A stretch of 64,000 nt of DNA, from NCBI RefSeq assembly GCF_000621325.1, contig NZ_JHYQ01000007.1, forward strand, positions 62,001-126,000, written 5' to 3'. A model generated the notes under the pieces. That model did not search any database and was not told the DNA's origin. It was given only the letters and a program-made list of their open reading frames with translations. This DNA comes from Thiothrix lacustris DSM 21227. Its GTDB lineage: Bacteria; Pseudomonadota; Gammaproteobacteria; Thiotrichales; Thiotrichaceae. Position numbers and translations under genes: made by a program. This document shows, in pieces, positions 63,655 to 64,000 of this stretch; the stretch's first letter is position 1; each line of letters starts with the position of its first letter.

Positions 63655-64000
63655 CTACAGCCTCATCTCGATGCCTTGCGCCGCCATGTAACGTTTGGCA
63701 TCGCCGACCGTGTATTCGCCGAAGTGGAAGATGCTGGCAGCGAGTACCGCATCTGCACCGCCTTTCAAGACGCCATCGGCTAGATGTTGCAAGTTACCAA
63801 CGCCACCAGACGCGATAAACGGAATGCCTACGCGGTCAGTAATGGCACGGGTCAGGCCGAGGTCAAAGCCGACTTTGGTGCCGTCCCGATCCATACTCGT
63901 GACCAGCAATTCACCTGCGCCGAACTGTGCCATTTTTTCAGCCCACGCAACCGCATCAATGCCGGTGCGCTTACGCCCGCCGTGGGTGAAGACTTCCCAG
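63655..64000 (-). CDS. hisF: Imidazole glycerol phosphate synthase subunit HisF (C-terminal part; start outside window)
   Basis: Only the last 115 residues are in the window. [31 protein letters not shown] (catalytic Asp region), [14 protein letters not shown] and [17 protein letters not shown] are diagnostic of the HisF TIM-barrel, which makes IGP and AICAR with HisH. The frame stays open to base 64000. Confidence 0.95.
   Translation of the reverse strand, partial: WEVFTHGGRKRTGIDAVAWAEKMAQFGAGELLVTSMDRDGTKVGFDLGLTRAITDRVGIPFIASGGVGNLQHLADGVLKGGADAVLAASIFHFGEYTVGDAKRYMAAQGIEMRL

Noticed and set aside
1-64000. CRISPR arrays, rRNA, tRNA, IS elements, prophage or att sites
   Set aside because: No spaced direct repeats, cloverleaf sequences, transposase, integrase or phage proteins were recognised on either strand.

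Overview
The window reads as chromosomal DNA of a sulfur-oxidising gammaproteobacterium, most like Thiothrix or a close relative. This is inferred from gene content and protein style: a Calvin-type tkt-gap-pgk-pyk-fba cluster, tungstate uptake beside a Cys-type formate dehydrogenase, and assimilatory sulfate reduction through an APS-type CysH. No 16S rRNA is present to confirm it. I see no rRNA, tRNA, CRISPR array, insertion sequence or prophage. Coding density is high, and several genes start at GTG or TTG.

Layout. 1-2.4 kb: the C-terminal end of a PatZ-like acetyltransferase, then thiD and thiE. 2.4-7.4 kb: a one-TM unknown protein divergent from hemL, a periplasmic trypsin-like protease and a membrane FHA protein. 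7.5-13.1 kb (minus): a methyl-cycle operon metK-ahcY-methyltransferase-metF-rsmE behind an SAH riboswitch. 13.4-20.4 kb: tkt, gap, pgk, pyk, fba, ended by a bidirectional terminator. 20.5-22.1 kb: a C-terminally short SelO and dsbB. 22.1-26.7 kb (minus): tungstate ABC transporter tupABC plus a MobA-MobB-MoeA triple fusion. 27-30.3 kb: a divergent sigma54 response regulator and Cache sensor kinase. 30.4-31.7 kb: a lone ATPase. 31.7-39.8 kb (minus): formate dehydrogenase subunits, TAT peptide, TorD chaperone, a DUF3306-ferredoxin fusion and a DUF3305 protein. 40.0-42.8 kb: moaA, fdhD and an HTH-PBP regulator. 42.8-46.1 kb: aldehyde dehydrogenase, a small unknown ORF and a Fic protein. 46.2-55.3 kb: sulfate assimilation (SLC13 permease, cysN, cysD, an unknown gene, cysI, cysH, cysJ). 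55.3-64 kb: purU, trmB, thiG, thiS, a P-loop ATPase, gpmI, tatCBA, hisE, an unknown protein and the end of hisF.

The strongest non-obvious signal is regulatory. Four -24/-12 (sigma54) promoters lie in front of tupA, torD-fdh, the DUF3305 gene and moaA. In each of the three intergenic regions a pair of 13-bp sites (GGGWCAWWNTGWN) sits 31-34 bp apart, at about -80 to -165. The only sigma54 activator in the window is encoded divergently from tupA. Together these suggest one regulon that couples tungstate import, cofactor synthesis, enzyme maturation and formate dehydrogenase to a periplasmic sensor. This appears not to be a textbook system.

A second hidden signal is a 53-bp promoter/operator module in front of cysD, cysH and cysJ. 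The three copies have identical internal spacing: a GATAT dyad, an ATATC half-site, a T-run and GGATACT. They define a sulfate-assimilation regulon that is probably activator-dependent.
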